From IMG/VR virus record IMGVR_UViG_3300050821_001764, positions 1-32,725 of that record: DNA of 32,725 nucleotides. One strand, 5' to 3'. The notes beneath the pieces were generated by a model. It was not told the DNA's origin, ran no database searches, and was given only the letters and a program-made list of their open reading frames with translations. The DNA is from a virus. Position numbers and translations under genes: made by a program. Position 1 is the first letter of the stretch. Each line of letters starts with the position of its first letter. Below are positions 14,476 through 21,594 of this stretch, in pieces.

Positions 14476-14767
14476 AGGCATGACCGATCCAATCACCTAT
14501 ACAAGCGATCAGCTAGGCAATCTGTACGCCCAGCAGGTCCAAGATTCAGAGCAGGTAGCCAGATGGATGGGGCGAGCGCTGGTAGCGGAGTTTCAGCGGG
14601 ACGCATTTAATGAAGCCATGATGGGCCTGCGCGCCTTGATTAGATGCGATTACTGGAAAGAAACAGCATATAGACATAGCACTGACCTGCTATTTCGGTC
14701 CGACGCCGAGTGGCTCACTCTCTGCCAGGAAGCGCTGGCAGCTCAGGTAAGGGGGCAGGCGAAGTGA
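14456..14767 (+). CDS. Hypothetical early phage protein
   Basis: 103 aa from ATG 14456 (GAGGAAG upstream), overlapping the zinc-ribbon gene by 20 nt. All-helical (DSEQVARWMGRALVAEFQRDAFNEAMMGLRALIRCDYW). Coupled by GTGA to the HTH gene. No family recognised. Confidence 0.5.
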   Translation: MTTEKTEGMTDPITYTSDQLGNLYAQQVQDSEQVARWMGRALVAEFQRDAFNEAMMGLRALIRCDYWKETAYRHSTDLLFRSDAEWLTLCQEALAAQVRGQAK

Positions 14768-15009
14768 AAAGCAGCGAAGAGCGCGAGTACCTATCTTCCT
14801 TGGGTCAGCGGGTGCGCAATAAGCGCCTCCGCAGGCGCATGACAATGAAGCAGCTCGCTGGGCTATCGGGCGCGAGCTTCACTGCGGTTTGGAGGCTCGA
14901 AAACGGACGCGGCTGCCACATCTGGACCTATATGCGCGTGCGCAAGATATTAGAAACGGATAATCCGATAGCGATAGAGAAAACCGACGCAATTGTTGTT
15001 GACCAATAG
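14764..15009 (+). CDS. XRE-family HTH regulator
   Basis: 81 aa from GTG 14764 (GTGA overlap). LGQRVRNKRLRRRMTMKQLAGLSGASFTAVWRLENGRG is a full XRE/Cro-type helix-turn-helix with a very basic first helix. It ends the tight early operon and stands before a structured 124-nt gap, so it may control the early-to-late switch. Confidence 0.75.
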   Translation: MKSSEEREYLSSLGQRVRNKRLRRRMTMKQLAGLSGASFTAVWRLENGRGCHIWTYMRVRKILETDNPIAIEKTDAIVVDQ

Positions 15010-15133
15010 CCACAACCTATAGCACTCTACATCTGAGATACCCCCAGATCTCCGGGATCGTTTGCAGGCGCGATCATCCCCTACGCAGTGGGGCGCGGCA
15101 TACCCTAAGTCGCGGCGTCTTCAAAACCGCCCA
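15010..15133 (+). other. Intergenic chain of short hairpins
   Basis: Gap between the HTH gene and the next convincing start. Successive hairpins: ATCTG/CAGAT (15031-15049), GATCG/CGATC (15056-15075), CCCC/GGGG (15078-15093), CGCG/CGCG (15094-15114), GGCG/CGCC (15114-15131, exclusive with the former by one base). No T-loop or U tract, so neither tRNA nor simple terminator. Confidence 0.45.
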
Positions 15134-15451
15134 ATGCGCACACAAAACATACAGTTACAGAATGCAGACTGCTCGCACTGCCGCTGGATCAGCATGCCCG
15201 AGGCTGCGCGCCTTGAGCAGCAAAAGGACGCATTTCGTGTAACCCGATTAAAGGCGAAGAGGACCATATACCGGCTCGCATGGTATCCAGAAGCCTCCGA
15301 TTCACCCGAAAGCCCCGCACATATCACGCTGGGCGATACATATCGCGTTGCCGGCGTGCTGCCAATGAATGAGATCCAGCGCGAGCGGCTGATTGGACTC
15401 AACTTAATTCCGATCCCCCCGGAACTACTCGCTGCAGAATGCTCAGCCTAG
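15134..15451 (+). CDS. Hypothetical phage protein
   Basis: 105 aa from ATG 15134 without a visible Shine-Dalgarno; a TTG reading from 15062 would cross the hairpin chain. It begins with a CSHC motif (NADCSHCRWISM), then a mixed fold with GDTYRVAGVLPMNEIQRERLIGL. The stop lies inside the next gene start. Unknown. Confidence 0.5.
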   Translation: MRTQNIQLQNADCSHCRWISMPEAARLEQQKDAFRVTRLKAKRTIYRLAWYPEASDSPESPAHITLGDTYRVAGVLPMNEIQRERLIGLNLIPIPPELLAAECSA

Positions 15452-15672
15452 AAGAGCGCAAGGCCCGTCACTGCGAAGCGCAGCGGCGATACAGGCAGAC
15501 GGCAAAAGGAAAAGAAACAGAGAGGCGTTATCAGAGAGGCGCGAGCCGCAAGGCCACATTAAAGCGCTATCTCGGCACACCTGGGGGAAGGATGATTAGA
15601 TATCTAATCAACAGACAGCCAGACCGCATGCTCCACAAGCGTCTATACATGCAGGAGCGTCGTGCTGCCTGA
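15439..15672 (+). CDS. Small basic helical protein
   Basis: 77 aa, strongly basic (LEERKARHCEAQRRYRQTAKGKETERRYQRG...). Two R-R-Y-x-x-x-x-K-G-K-like units recall a diverged relative of the repeat protein at 11334, and suggest nucleic-acid binding. It overlaps genes on both sides. Confidence 0.5.
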   Translation: MLSLEERKARHCEAQRRYRQTAKGKETERRYQRGASRKATLKRYLGTPGGRMIRYLINRQPDRMLHKRLYMQERRAA

Positions 15673-16525
15673 GTTTAAGGCTGCGGTAATCAATGATCTG
15701 CAATGTCCGCTGCATGATCCTGACGCCGTCGACGTTGGCCAGCAGATAATCAGAGATTTTGGGCCAGTCGATGTATTGGACCTGAACGGCGACATCACCG
15801 ACCTGATGAGCCTGTCTCGCTATCCAAATGCTAAGACAGAGCTCAACGAAAAGATGGTCGTCGAGCTTGAATCTGAGATCGATCGCACGTTTCGCCTGGT
15901 TAAGGGAATCGTCGACGAAACGCGGCCAAAGCGGATTCATTGGAAGAATGGCAATCACGAATGGCGGCTGTTGCGCGCGATCGCTAATGCTGACTTGCAG
16001 GCTCGTAAGATCCTCGAGCTGAAGGTGGTTCGTGATTCATACAGCTATCCAGCGCTGTTTAAGTTCAAGGATTTAGGCGTGCCAGTCAAGTTTGCCGGCG
16101 AATACCCCAAGGGCTTATGGCTGCACCCAAAGCTCCCGGCTGAAAAGAATGTCTGGGTTGAACACGGCTATGTCTCCCGAAAGAAATCAGGATTCACCGC
16201 CAACGCGCTCATGGAAGAGCGTATGTGTTCCGTCATTTGCGGCCATTGCGAGAAATTGGCAGGACCTTTATGGCGACACGTTATCGGACGCGACTATTTC
16301 GCGATTGAGAATGGAAATCTCTCCCGGATCGGCGTGCCCGGTCTTGGTGATGGCCTGTACAGTGGTGTGCCGCACTCGGAACCGGACTTTTTAAATCATA
16401 CTCAAGGCTTCAGCCTGCTGGTATTTGCAGACGGAAAATGGTTCCCGCAAACTATAAGGATTTCTCGCGGAACTACTTGGTGGAATGATAAACTATATAA
16501 GTCAAGACTTACTCCATCTGCATGA
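15662..16525 (+). CDS. Calcineurin-like metallophosphoesterase
   Basis: 287 aa from GTG 15662. Motifs in order: INDLQCPLHD (Asp12, His18), LNGDITD (Gly43-Asp44), KNGNHEW (Gly97-Asn98-His99-Glu100), VEHGY (His168) and ICGHCEK (Gly194-His195), the metal ligands of the metallophosphatase superfamily. Members hydrolyse phosphodiester or phosphomonoester bonds; phage versions often lie between early genes and terminase. Substrate unknown. The tail is coupled by ATGA to the HNH gene. Confidence 0.85.
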   Translation: MLPEFKAAVINDLQCPLHDPDAVDVGQQIIRDFGPVDVLDLNGDITDLMSLSRYPNAKTELNEKMVVELESEIDRTFRLVKGIVDETRPKRIHWKNGNHEWRLLRAIANADLQARKILELKVVRDSYSYPALFKFKDLGVPVKFAGEYPKGLWLHPKLPAEKNVWVEHGYVSRKKSGFTANALMEERMCSVICGHCEKLAGPLWRHVIGRDYFAIENGNLSRIGVPGLGDGLYSGVPHSEPDFLNHTQGFSLLVFADGKWFPQTIRISRGTTWWNDKLYKSRLTPSA

Positions 16526-16935
16526 ATATAGAGCGCTTCTGGGCACAAGTTAATAAGACTGATACCTGCTGGTTATGGAAGAAGTCAGTCAGGGTAGATA
16601 GCAATAATCGCGGATACGCCAAGTATGGAATCGAGCTGGCGCATCGGATTTCCTACAAGCTATTGGTCGGGCCTATACCCGCCGGTTTCCAGATCGACCA
16701 TCTATGCGGGAACAAGACCTGCGTTAACCCGACCCATTTAGAGCCAGTAACCCCGAGAACGAATGTCATGCGCGCGGCCACGGTTGTGGCAAGAAATGCT
16801 GCCAAGACGCATTGCCCTCGCGGACACGAATATAACGCCAGCAACACTTATGTGCGACCTGATGGTAAACGGGCTCGCGCCTGTATTGAATGCCAAAGAT
16901 TTAGAGACAGACTCAGGGTTAAGCGGGCCGCATAA
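16522..16935 (+). CDS. HNH endonuclease (HNH_3 type)
   Basis: 137 aa. AHRISYKLLVGPIPAGFQIDHLCGNKTCVNPTHLEPVT is the HNH_3 core (His-Asp-His with two Cys), and a second zinc-like part THCPRGHEY...CIECQRFRDR follows. It is the form seen in phage free-standing homing endonucleases and in packaging-associated HNH proteins. Its place some 1.4 kb before terminase would allow either role. ATGA coupling to the phosphoesterase. Confidence 0.85.
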   Translation: MNIERFWAQVNKTDTCWLWKKSVRVDSNNRGYAKYGIELAHRISYKLLVGPIPAGFQIDHLCGNKTCVNPTHLEPVTPRTNVMRAATVVARNAAKTHCPRGHEYNASNTYVRPDGKRARACIECQRFRDRLRVKRAA

Positions 16936-17169
16936 ATGGCGATTGATTCAGACATCGAGGCAATATGGCATGGCCAGGAATCTCCGAAGACGACAGTGAT
17001 GACGAATGGGGATTCGATGGAGATTGGCTTGGCCGGCGGCCATTACAAAATCGTGCTGACTCGAGGCCAGAGGCAATGGAAGAGTGCAGACGGATACAGC
17101 GGCCGCATCGATCCAAATACGGTCAGCTGGGCGCTGGTGGATTCTATTTTGGAGCCAAGGGCTAAATGA
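16936..17169 (+). CDS. Small hypothetical protein
   Basis: 77 aa starting at the base after the HNH stop. Alternating strands (MEIGLAGGHYKIVLTRGQRQWKSADGYSG...) suggest a compact beta fold. No recognised family. ATGA coupling to the next gene. Confidence 0.5.
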   Translation: MAIDSDIEAIWHGQESPKTTVMTNGDSMEIGLAGGHYKIVLTRGQRQWKSADGYSGRIDPNTVSWALVDSILEPRAK

Positions 17170-17381
17170 GCGAACTGCTGGGCGCTAGGGCATATGAAGC
17201 GCTATTCGAAGGTAATGGCGATTCAGTAATGACGCGCCTGAAGGTCGCGGAGACTAAGATAGATAACCACGAAAAGGCCATGGATTTCTGGCGCGGGGTA
17301 TCGACAAAGCTCCTAATTGCCGCACTCACATCATTCATCGGGCAGCTCGCCCAGATTCTCTACTTGGTATTAAAGCATTAA
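17166..17381 (+). CDS. Small C-terminal membrane-anchored protein
   Basis: 71 aa. A helical N-terminus with a coiled-coil-like stretch (RLKVAETKIDNHEKAMDFWRG) precedes one hydrophobic span (STKLLIAALTSFIGQLAQILYLVLKH). The layout resembles XhlA-like hemolysin/holin-associated proteins. It could join in lysis although it is far from the endolysin at 2889. Confidence 0.5.
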   Translation: MSELLGARAYEALFEGNGDSVMTRLKVAETKIDNHEKAMDFWRGVSTKLLIAALTSFIGQLAQILYLVLKH

Positions 17382-17384
17382 GCC

Positions 17385-17579
17385 ATGACATCCAGTGAAG
17401 CAGAAGCTCTCTTCGCGCAACTCATTGATTCCCAAGAAAGAGCAATGCAACTGCTGAAACACTGCTTTCTGGTCATCCACTCGCACACACATGATGCGCA
17501 AGGCGATGTGATTAGACATCCCGACATTGAGTCAGCAATCGAGTATAAGGCTTTCATTGAAGCCGAAGGATTGAAGTAA
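17385..17579 (+). CDS. Small hypothetical protein
   Basis: 64 aa, ATG three bases after the previous stop. Helical, His-rich centre (HCFLVIHSHTHDAQGD). It is the last gene before the gene-free region. Unknown. Confidence 0.45.
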   Translation: MTSSEAEALFAQLIDSQERAMQLLKHCFLVIHSHTHDAQGDVIRHPDIESAIEYKAFIEAEGLK

Positions 17580-17964
17580 CACAGCACGGACCCCGCACAT
17601 AAGATGTCGTGTCGCATAATGCGGCTTGTTGCTGGCGGACGCGCTAGCTAGACCGGTACGGGCATGCTAATCGGCGAGGAATCCTCAAGGGGTTGGAGGT
17701 CGCCGAATTCATTGAAATAATTGATGTATACGTCAAAACCCAGTCACCTTGGCTAATATTTGATCCATACATCAAAACCAAGTTTGCAGCGACAGCCCGG
17801 AGTCACACCTAGCGTTGTGGCGTTGATCGGTGCGGCAGAGTAAAGGGCCTAGGCTTACCTGTCGTGGTCGCTGCAATTCAAGCTGCGCGGCGGTTCCACA
17901 GTTCGAGCCCATACCTGGGCCACACCCGCCAAAACTGACGAGCAATCGCCGCGCGGAAACACAT
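17580..17964 (+). other. Gene-free structured region upstream of terminase
   Basis: About 385 nt with no supported ORF. It holds a palindrome CGCAT-A-ATGCG (17613-17623); a hairpin with 7-bp stem TCGGCGA/TCGCCGA and inner CCTC/GAGG (17670-17705); two operator-like dyads (17721-17775); and a domain closed by GCAGCG (17786-17791) with CGCTGC (17869-17874) or CGACAG with CTGTCG, enclosing CCTAG/CTAGG (17808-17853). A hairpin GCCCA-TACC-TGGGC (17907-17920) follows. It could hold a promoter, a pac/cos-type site or a small RNA. Confidence 0.55.
17721..17775. promoter_or_regulatory. Two operator-like dyads in direct repeat
   Basis: TTGATGTATACGTCAA (17721-17736) and TTGATCCATACATCAA (17760-17775), each followed by AACC and 39 nt apart from start to start. 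The half-site consensus is TTGATGTA. A TAATAT at 17754 could be a -10 element partly between them. Binding by an early regulator or by small terminase is inferred. Confidence 0.55.
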
Positions 17965-18150
17965 ATGCAGCCAGCAATCATGGTCGTGAACTTCTACAGC
18001 AAGCATGACTACGAGCTCGGGCAGAGCTATCGAATTAAGGTCCTCGGCGTCGCGGGTCTATATCGCTTCACTGCGAAGCTAGAGACAGGCGAAACTGGCG
18101 TGCCCTGGCAATATGAAGCAATTCGGGAAGCCCCGCACTGGGTAAATTGA
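17965..18150 (+). CDS. Small hypothetical protein
   Basis: 61 aa from ATG 17965 (weak GCGGAA upstream); ATG 17980 is an alternative. YELGQSYRIKVLGVAGLYRFTAKLETGETGVPWQYEAIREAPHW looks like a small beta barrel. No family recognised. It opens the packaging operon. Confidence 0.5.
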   Translation: MQPAIMVVNFYSKHDYELGQSYRIKVLGVAGLYRFTAKLETGETGVPWQYEAIREAPHWVN

Positions 18151-18151
18151 A

Positions 18152-18412
18152 ATGGACGAAGCGCTCCAATGGGCATTCATCATCGTGCTTTGCGCCTGCG
18201 CATGGATATTGGATGATCGCTTCCATAAGCTAAAGGCCTCATATATCAGCCTGTTAGGCGTTTATCTTCAACTAAAGATGGAATCATGTCAGACGAAATC
18301 GGTGGAAACACCGACAAAACCACCGACGACCCAAGATTGGCCAATCTCCGACCTCCTTGGAAGCCAGGAGAATCAGGCAACCCCAGCGGCAGGCCGAAGA
18401 AGAAGCCGGTGA
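18152..18412 (+). CDS. Small membrane protein overlapping terminase small subunit
   Basis: 86 aa. The N-terminal span EALQWAFIIVLCACAWIL is followed by a helix (FHKLKASYISLLGVYLQLK). The last 43 residues overlap the next gene in another frame and look non-native (Thr/Pro-rich). Start ATG lies two bases after the previous stop. The N-terminal part occupies otherwise empty DNA, so it is probably real. Confidence 0.45.
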   Translation: MDEALQWAFIIVLCACAWILDDRFHKLKASYISLLGVYLQLKMESCQTKSVETPTKPPTTQDWPISDLLGSQENQATPAAGRRRSR

Positions 18413-18633
18413 CTGAGCTTTACGAGCAGATCCTCGCTGATCCTGAAAATGTGGCTATGGTACGCGCCTCAATTCTTAAGGCATTGAGTAAGGGCCAGAT
18501 GGCTATGGTTCTCCAGCTTCGCGAGATGACCGAGCGAGTTGAGGGCAAGGTGGTTCAGCCGATCGATGCTGATGTGACAATCGGCACACTGGCTGAGCGG
18601 ATGCAAAAGGCTCGTGAGCGCGCAGGCGATTGA
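18286..18633 (+). CDS. Terminase small subunit-like (DUF5681-type N-terminus)
   Basis: 115 aa. The PPWKPGESGNPSGRPKKKP motif is the DUF5681 hallmark seen in genes directly before large terminases. The rest is helical (AMVRASILKALSKGQMAMVLQLREMTERVEGK...). It overlaps the large terminase start by 20 nt. Small terminases bind the pac/cos site and hand DNA to the large subunit; that role is inferred from position. Confidence 0.65.
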   Translation: MSDEIGGNTDKTTDDPRLANLRPPWKPGESGNPSGRPKKKPVTELYEQILADPENVAMVRASILKALSKGQMAMVLQLREMTERVEGKVVQPIDADVTIGTLAERMQKARERAGD

Positions 18634-20083
18634 CCTTGAGCAGCAACTAGTCGACGACCTTTATGCCTTCAGGTTCGATCCCTTAGGTTGCGTGCGATAT
18701 GCGTTCCCTTGGGGTGAGGGCGAGCTAAGGGATTCGCTAGGCCCGCGTTCCTGGCAGAAGCAGCAGCTTGAATCGCTGCGCAATCATCTACAGAATCCGG
18801 CCACGCGATACACGCCATATTTGGAGGCAATATCCAGCGGACACGGAATAGGCAAGAGCGCTGATGTCAGCTTCATCATTCACTGGGCTTTGTCCTGTTG
18901 GGAAGACGCTCGCATCGTGGTCACAGCCAATACGGGTGATCAGCTGGCTACCAAGACAGTTCCTGAGGGAAAGAAGTGGTTTCGGCGAGCGATAAACGCG
19001 CACTGGTTTGATGCTCGGGCCGAATCGATCAAGGTCAAGGACGCAGCCCACAAGGATACCTGGCGCGCCGACTTTGTAACGTGGAGCATCGAGAAGACAG
19101 AAGCCTTTGCCGGGCTGCATAACGAAGGCAAGATCATTGTGCTGATCTTCGATGAGTCCTCAGCAATCCCAGACAAGATATGGGAAGTAGCAGAGGGCGC
19201 ATTAACTGATGAAAAGACGGTAATCCTGTGGTTAGCCTATGGCAATCCGACAAAGAATACTGGCCGTTTTAGAGAATGCTTCGGAAAATTCGCGCATCGC
19301 TGGAACACTAGACAAATCGACTCCCGCACCGTCGAAGGCACCAACAAAGAGCAAATTGACAAATGGATTGCGGATTACGGTGAAGACTCGGATTTTGTAC
19401 GTGTTCGCGTTAGGGGCGAATTCCCTCGGGCAGGCTCTAGTCAGTTTATCCCTTCGGATCTGGTTGCGAATGCTCGTAAAGCGCGGGTAGAAGTTCCAGT
19501 AGTGCTGCCCAAGATTGGGGCCTGCGATGTTGCGAGGTTTGGAGACGATCAGAGCGTTATCGGCGACAGGCAGGGCAGACGAGCGCGCATATACAAGCGA
19601 TTCCGGGGCATTGATACTGTACAACTCGCTGACAGGTGTATTGAGTATATCGATGCCGAGCGGCCGGATGCGTTTGTTATTGACGGAGATGGAATCGGTG
19701 CTGGAGTCTTCGACTATCTCAAACATCGCGGATATGATCGCAAAACGCTGCTAGTCGAGCATCATGGCGGCGCCACTCCGAAAGATCCAGCCAAGTATTT
19801 CAATAAGCGCGCTGAAGTCTGGGGCGAGATGCGGGATTGGCTCGCAGATGGTGCGGCAATACCTGATGACCCAGAGCTGGACACCGAGCTGAGCAGTATC
19901 GAGTACGGATTCTCACCCAAGGGCGCGATCCAGCTCGAGAAAAAAGACGACATGAAGAAGCGCGGGCTAAGCTCGCCCGACTCGGCCGACACGCTGGCCA
20001 TGACATTCAGTGTCACGGTGGCGCCAAAGTTTAAGGAAGAACCGAAGCAAGAGTATTACGGCTCAGACGGCTGGATGGCCTAA
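18614..20083 (+). CDS. terL: Terminase large subunit
   Basis: 489 aa from GTG 18614. The ATPase domain has Walker A SSGHGIGKS (74-82) and Walker B VLIFDES (176-182, Asp180, Glu181), with a coupling-type YGNPT motif near 209-213. The RNase H-like nuclease domain shows Asp305 (ACDVARFGDD), Asp357/Asp359 (VIDGDGIGAG) and a late acidic motif (DSADTLAMTF). It translocates and cuts DNA at the portal. It is near the usual size. Confidence 0.93.
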   Translation: MSAQAIDLEQQLVDDLYAFRFDPLGCVRYAFPWGEGELRDSLGPRSWQKQQLESLRNHLQNPATRYTPYLEAISSGHGIGKSADVSFIIHWALSCWEDARIVVTANTGDQLATKTVPEGKKWFRRAINAHWFDARAESIKVKDAAHKDTWRADFVTWSIEKTEAFAGLHNEGKIIVLIFDESSAIPDKIWEVAEGALTDEKTVILWLAYGNPTKNTGRFRECFGKFAHRWNTRQIDSRTVEGTNKEQIDKWIADYGEDSDFVRVRVRGEFPRAGSSQFIPSDLVANARKARVEVPVVLPKIGACDVARFGDDQSVIGDRQGRRARIYKRFRGIDTVQLADRCIEYIDAERPDAFVIDGDGIGAGVFDYLKHRGYDRKTLLVEHHGGATPKDPAKYFNKRAEVWGEMRDWLADGAAIPDDPELDTELSSIEYGFSPKGAIQLEKKDDMKKRGLSSPDSADTLAMTFSVTVAPKFKEEPKQEYYGSDGWMA

Positions 20084-20104
20084 AACACTTAAGGAGAAAA
20101 TTCA

Positions 20105-20515
20105 ATGGCAAGATCAGCAACACCAGGACAGCCAGCTATTCAACGGGCTGGATGCTATGAAGCGACCGCATCCAAGGAAATTCAGAACGTCACCTGCCAT
20201 GGTAGCTTCGTGGTTTACGTCGGCACCGCGGATGCGCTGCAATTCCCTGGCAACTCGCAGATTGACGCTGCTGGCGTGGATGCACTGACCCTCGCAACGC
20301 CTGTTGCGGGCGAACAGCCGCTTGGCGATGATGGCAAGACTGTGTTCGTGGTCGACCTGAACGGCGCAGCGCATACCATTACTACCGCTGCCAATAAGAT
20401 CATAAATTCCAAGCACATCGCCACATTCAATGGCACCGTGGGCAGCAACTGCACGCTGGTAGCAATGGGCGGCGTGTGGGTTCCAACGCAGCTCGCCGGC
20501 GTCACGATCAGCTAG
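20105..20515 (+). CDS. Hypothetical structural beta protein
   Basis: 136 aa with AAGGAGA upstream. Mostly beta (GSFVVYVGTADALQFPGN, KTVFVVDLNGAAHTITTAANKIIN, NCTLVAMGGVWVP), ending in a typical G-x-W-x-P element of head decoration or fibre-type proteins. Lies between terminase and portal. Function inferred only from context. Confidence 0.6.
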   Translation: MARSATPGQPAIQRAGCYEATASKEIQNVTCHGSFVVYVGTADALQFPGNSQIDAAGVDALTLATPVAGEQPLGDDGKTVFVVDLNGAAHTITTAANKIINSKHIATFNGTVGSNCTLVAMGGVWVPTQLAGVTIS

Positions 20516-20523
20516 GAGTCGAC

Positions 20524-20730
20524 ATGGCAAAACTGAATGCAGGAGCACGCAAGAGCGAACCGAGCAGTGACTTCGGACTGCCTGGCTCGCGTAAGTATCC
20601 AATGCCGGATCGAAGCCACGCAGCTAATGCTAAGGCGCGCGCTACGCAGATGGTAGCCAAGGGCAAGCTCAGCAGTTCGTCTGCGGCCAAGATCAGAGAG
20701 AAGGCCAATCGCATTTTGGGAGAGAAATAA
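20524..20730 (+). CDS. Small basic phage protein
   Basis: 68 aa from ATG 20524 (TAGGAG upstream). FGLPGSRKYPMPDRSHAANAKARATQMVAKGKLS...KIREKANRIL is a pattern often seen in small phage proteins near head genes, with the P-G-S-R-x-Y-P-M/I-x-D-R-S-H-A core. Function unknown. Overlaps the next start by one base. Confidence 0.6.
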   Translation: MAKLNAGARKSEPSSDFGLPGSRKYPMPDRSHAANAKARATQMVAKGKLSSSSAAKIREKANRILGEK

Positions 20731-21017
20731 TGTCCGTCAAGACTCTGCAGGTAACGCAGACTGGCTCAGCGATTCAGGTATCTGCTACTGCGATCAAGTG
20801 CAAGTGGGCAGTATTCCAGAACACCGCAGCCGCTGTTATGCGCGTGGGTGATGCCAACGTGAGCACTACGCAAGGCGTCTCGCTCGCTGCTGCTAGTGTG
20901 CCATGGTCTGTTCCTGTGCCCATTGCTTCGACCTTCGGTACTGATCTGTCGCAGTGGTGGACGATCGGCACCTCCACGCAAAAGCTCGACGTGATTTACG
21001 ACGACCTGAACTTCTAG
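20730..21017 (+). CDS. Hypothetical structural beta protein
   Basis: 95 aa. Repeated beta strands (TLQVTQTGSAIQVSATAIKCKWAVFQN, LDVIYDDLNF) and no membrane or catalytic features. Fits a small head or tail decoration protein. TAATG coupling to the previous gene. Confidence 0.55.
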   Translation: MSVKTLQVTQTGSAIQVSATAIKCKWAVFQNTAAAVMRVGDANVSTTQGVSLAAASVPWSVPVPIASTFGTDLSQWWTIGTSTQKLDVIYDDLNF

Positions 21018-21019
21018 CT

Positions 21020-21175
21020 ATGTGCCCATGGACTCGCAAGCAAGTAAAGCTATTGCTATCGAAGTATTCGCCGCTGGACTCGGCGCAGAAGACCAAGATG
21101 GTTGGCGAGCTGCACGCTAATCCCGCGATGGGTCATGCACGCAAGGGCTCACAGGAGTTGAAGAAGAATGGCTAA
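21020..21175 (+). CDS. Small basic hypothetical protein
   Basis: 51 aa from ATG 21020, three bases after the previous stop. Lys-rich, helical with a GHARKGSQELKKNG tail. Overlaps the next gene by 8 nt. Confidence 0.5.
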   Translation: MCPWTRKQVKLLLSKYSPLDSAQKTKMVGELHANPAMGHARKGSQELKKNG

Positions 21176-21368
21176 GAAACTGCAAATGGTTAATCAGGAT
21201 GGCTCGCCCGACTTGCGACAATTTAATCGCCATCCTGTCTCGCCTCAGATAAGGCAAGCTATGTCTCTGTTCTTTCGAGACCCCATAGGTAGGGCTCGCA
21301 AGGAAATCCAACGGGCAGAGATTGAGCGTCTGCTCGCTATGCGGAAGGCGCGTTTATCAAATGGGTAA
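21168..21368 (+). CDS. Small basic hypothetical protein
   Basis: 66 aa, ATG 21168, GAAGAAG upstream. N-terminal DLRQFNRHPVSPQIRQAMSLFF, then a charged helix (RARKEIQRAEIERLLAMRKARL). Overlaps the next gene by 8 nt. Unknown function. Confidence 0.5.
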   Translation: MAKKLQMVNQDGSPDLRQFNRHPVSPQIRQAMSLFFRDPIGRARKEIQRAEIERLLAMRKARLSNG

Positions 21369-21594
21369 ACCAATTCGCAGCATTCACATCGAGCCAGCAC
21401 TGAATGGCGGTCATACGGTTACTCATAACTTCAAAGAAATGACGCGTCCCGGCAAGCATGGCTTAAGCTATGCGCCTCCGCCAAGTCCAGAAGTGCATGT
21501 ATTCGGCGCAGATGAAGGTCACGACATGCTTGCGCACGTAGCCAATACGCTCAGCATTCCCGCAGCTTCTGGTGAACCCGGCGACAATGCCTGA
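21361..21594 (+). CDS. Small hypothetical protein before portal
   Basis: 77 aa from ATG 21361. SIHIEPALNGGHTVTHNF...YAPPPSPEVHVFGADEGHDMLAHVANTL ends with a His/Asp pattern that recurs before portal genes in similar phages. It overlaps the portal start. Unknown function. Confidence 0.55.
   Translation: MGKPIRSIHIEPALNGGHTVTHNFKEMTRPGKHGLSYAPPPSPEVHVFGADEGHDMLAHVANTLSIPAASGEPGDNA

Noticed and set aside
15110-15131. CTTCAAAA loop resembling a selenocysteine tRNA anticodon arm
   Set aside because: No matching acceptor, T loop or CCA nearby; only a 4-bp stem.
17895-17933. GTTCGAG and CCCGCCA suggesting a tRNA 3' end
   Set aside because: The presumed T arm does not pair and about 12 nt separate it from the putative acceptor; better explained by a GCCCA/TGGGC hairpin.
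19232-19726. 164-aa minus-strand ORF
   Set aside because: Lies wholly within terL in antisense; a codon-bias shadow.
20114-20602. 162-aa minus-strand ORF
   Set aside because: Antisense to two coupled structural genes; low-complexity shadow.
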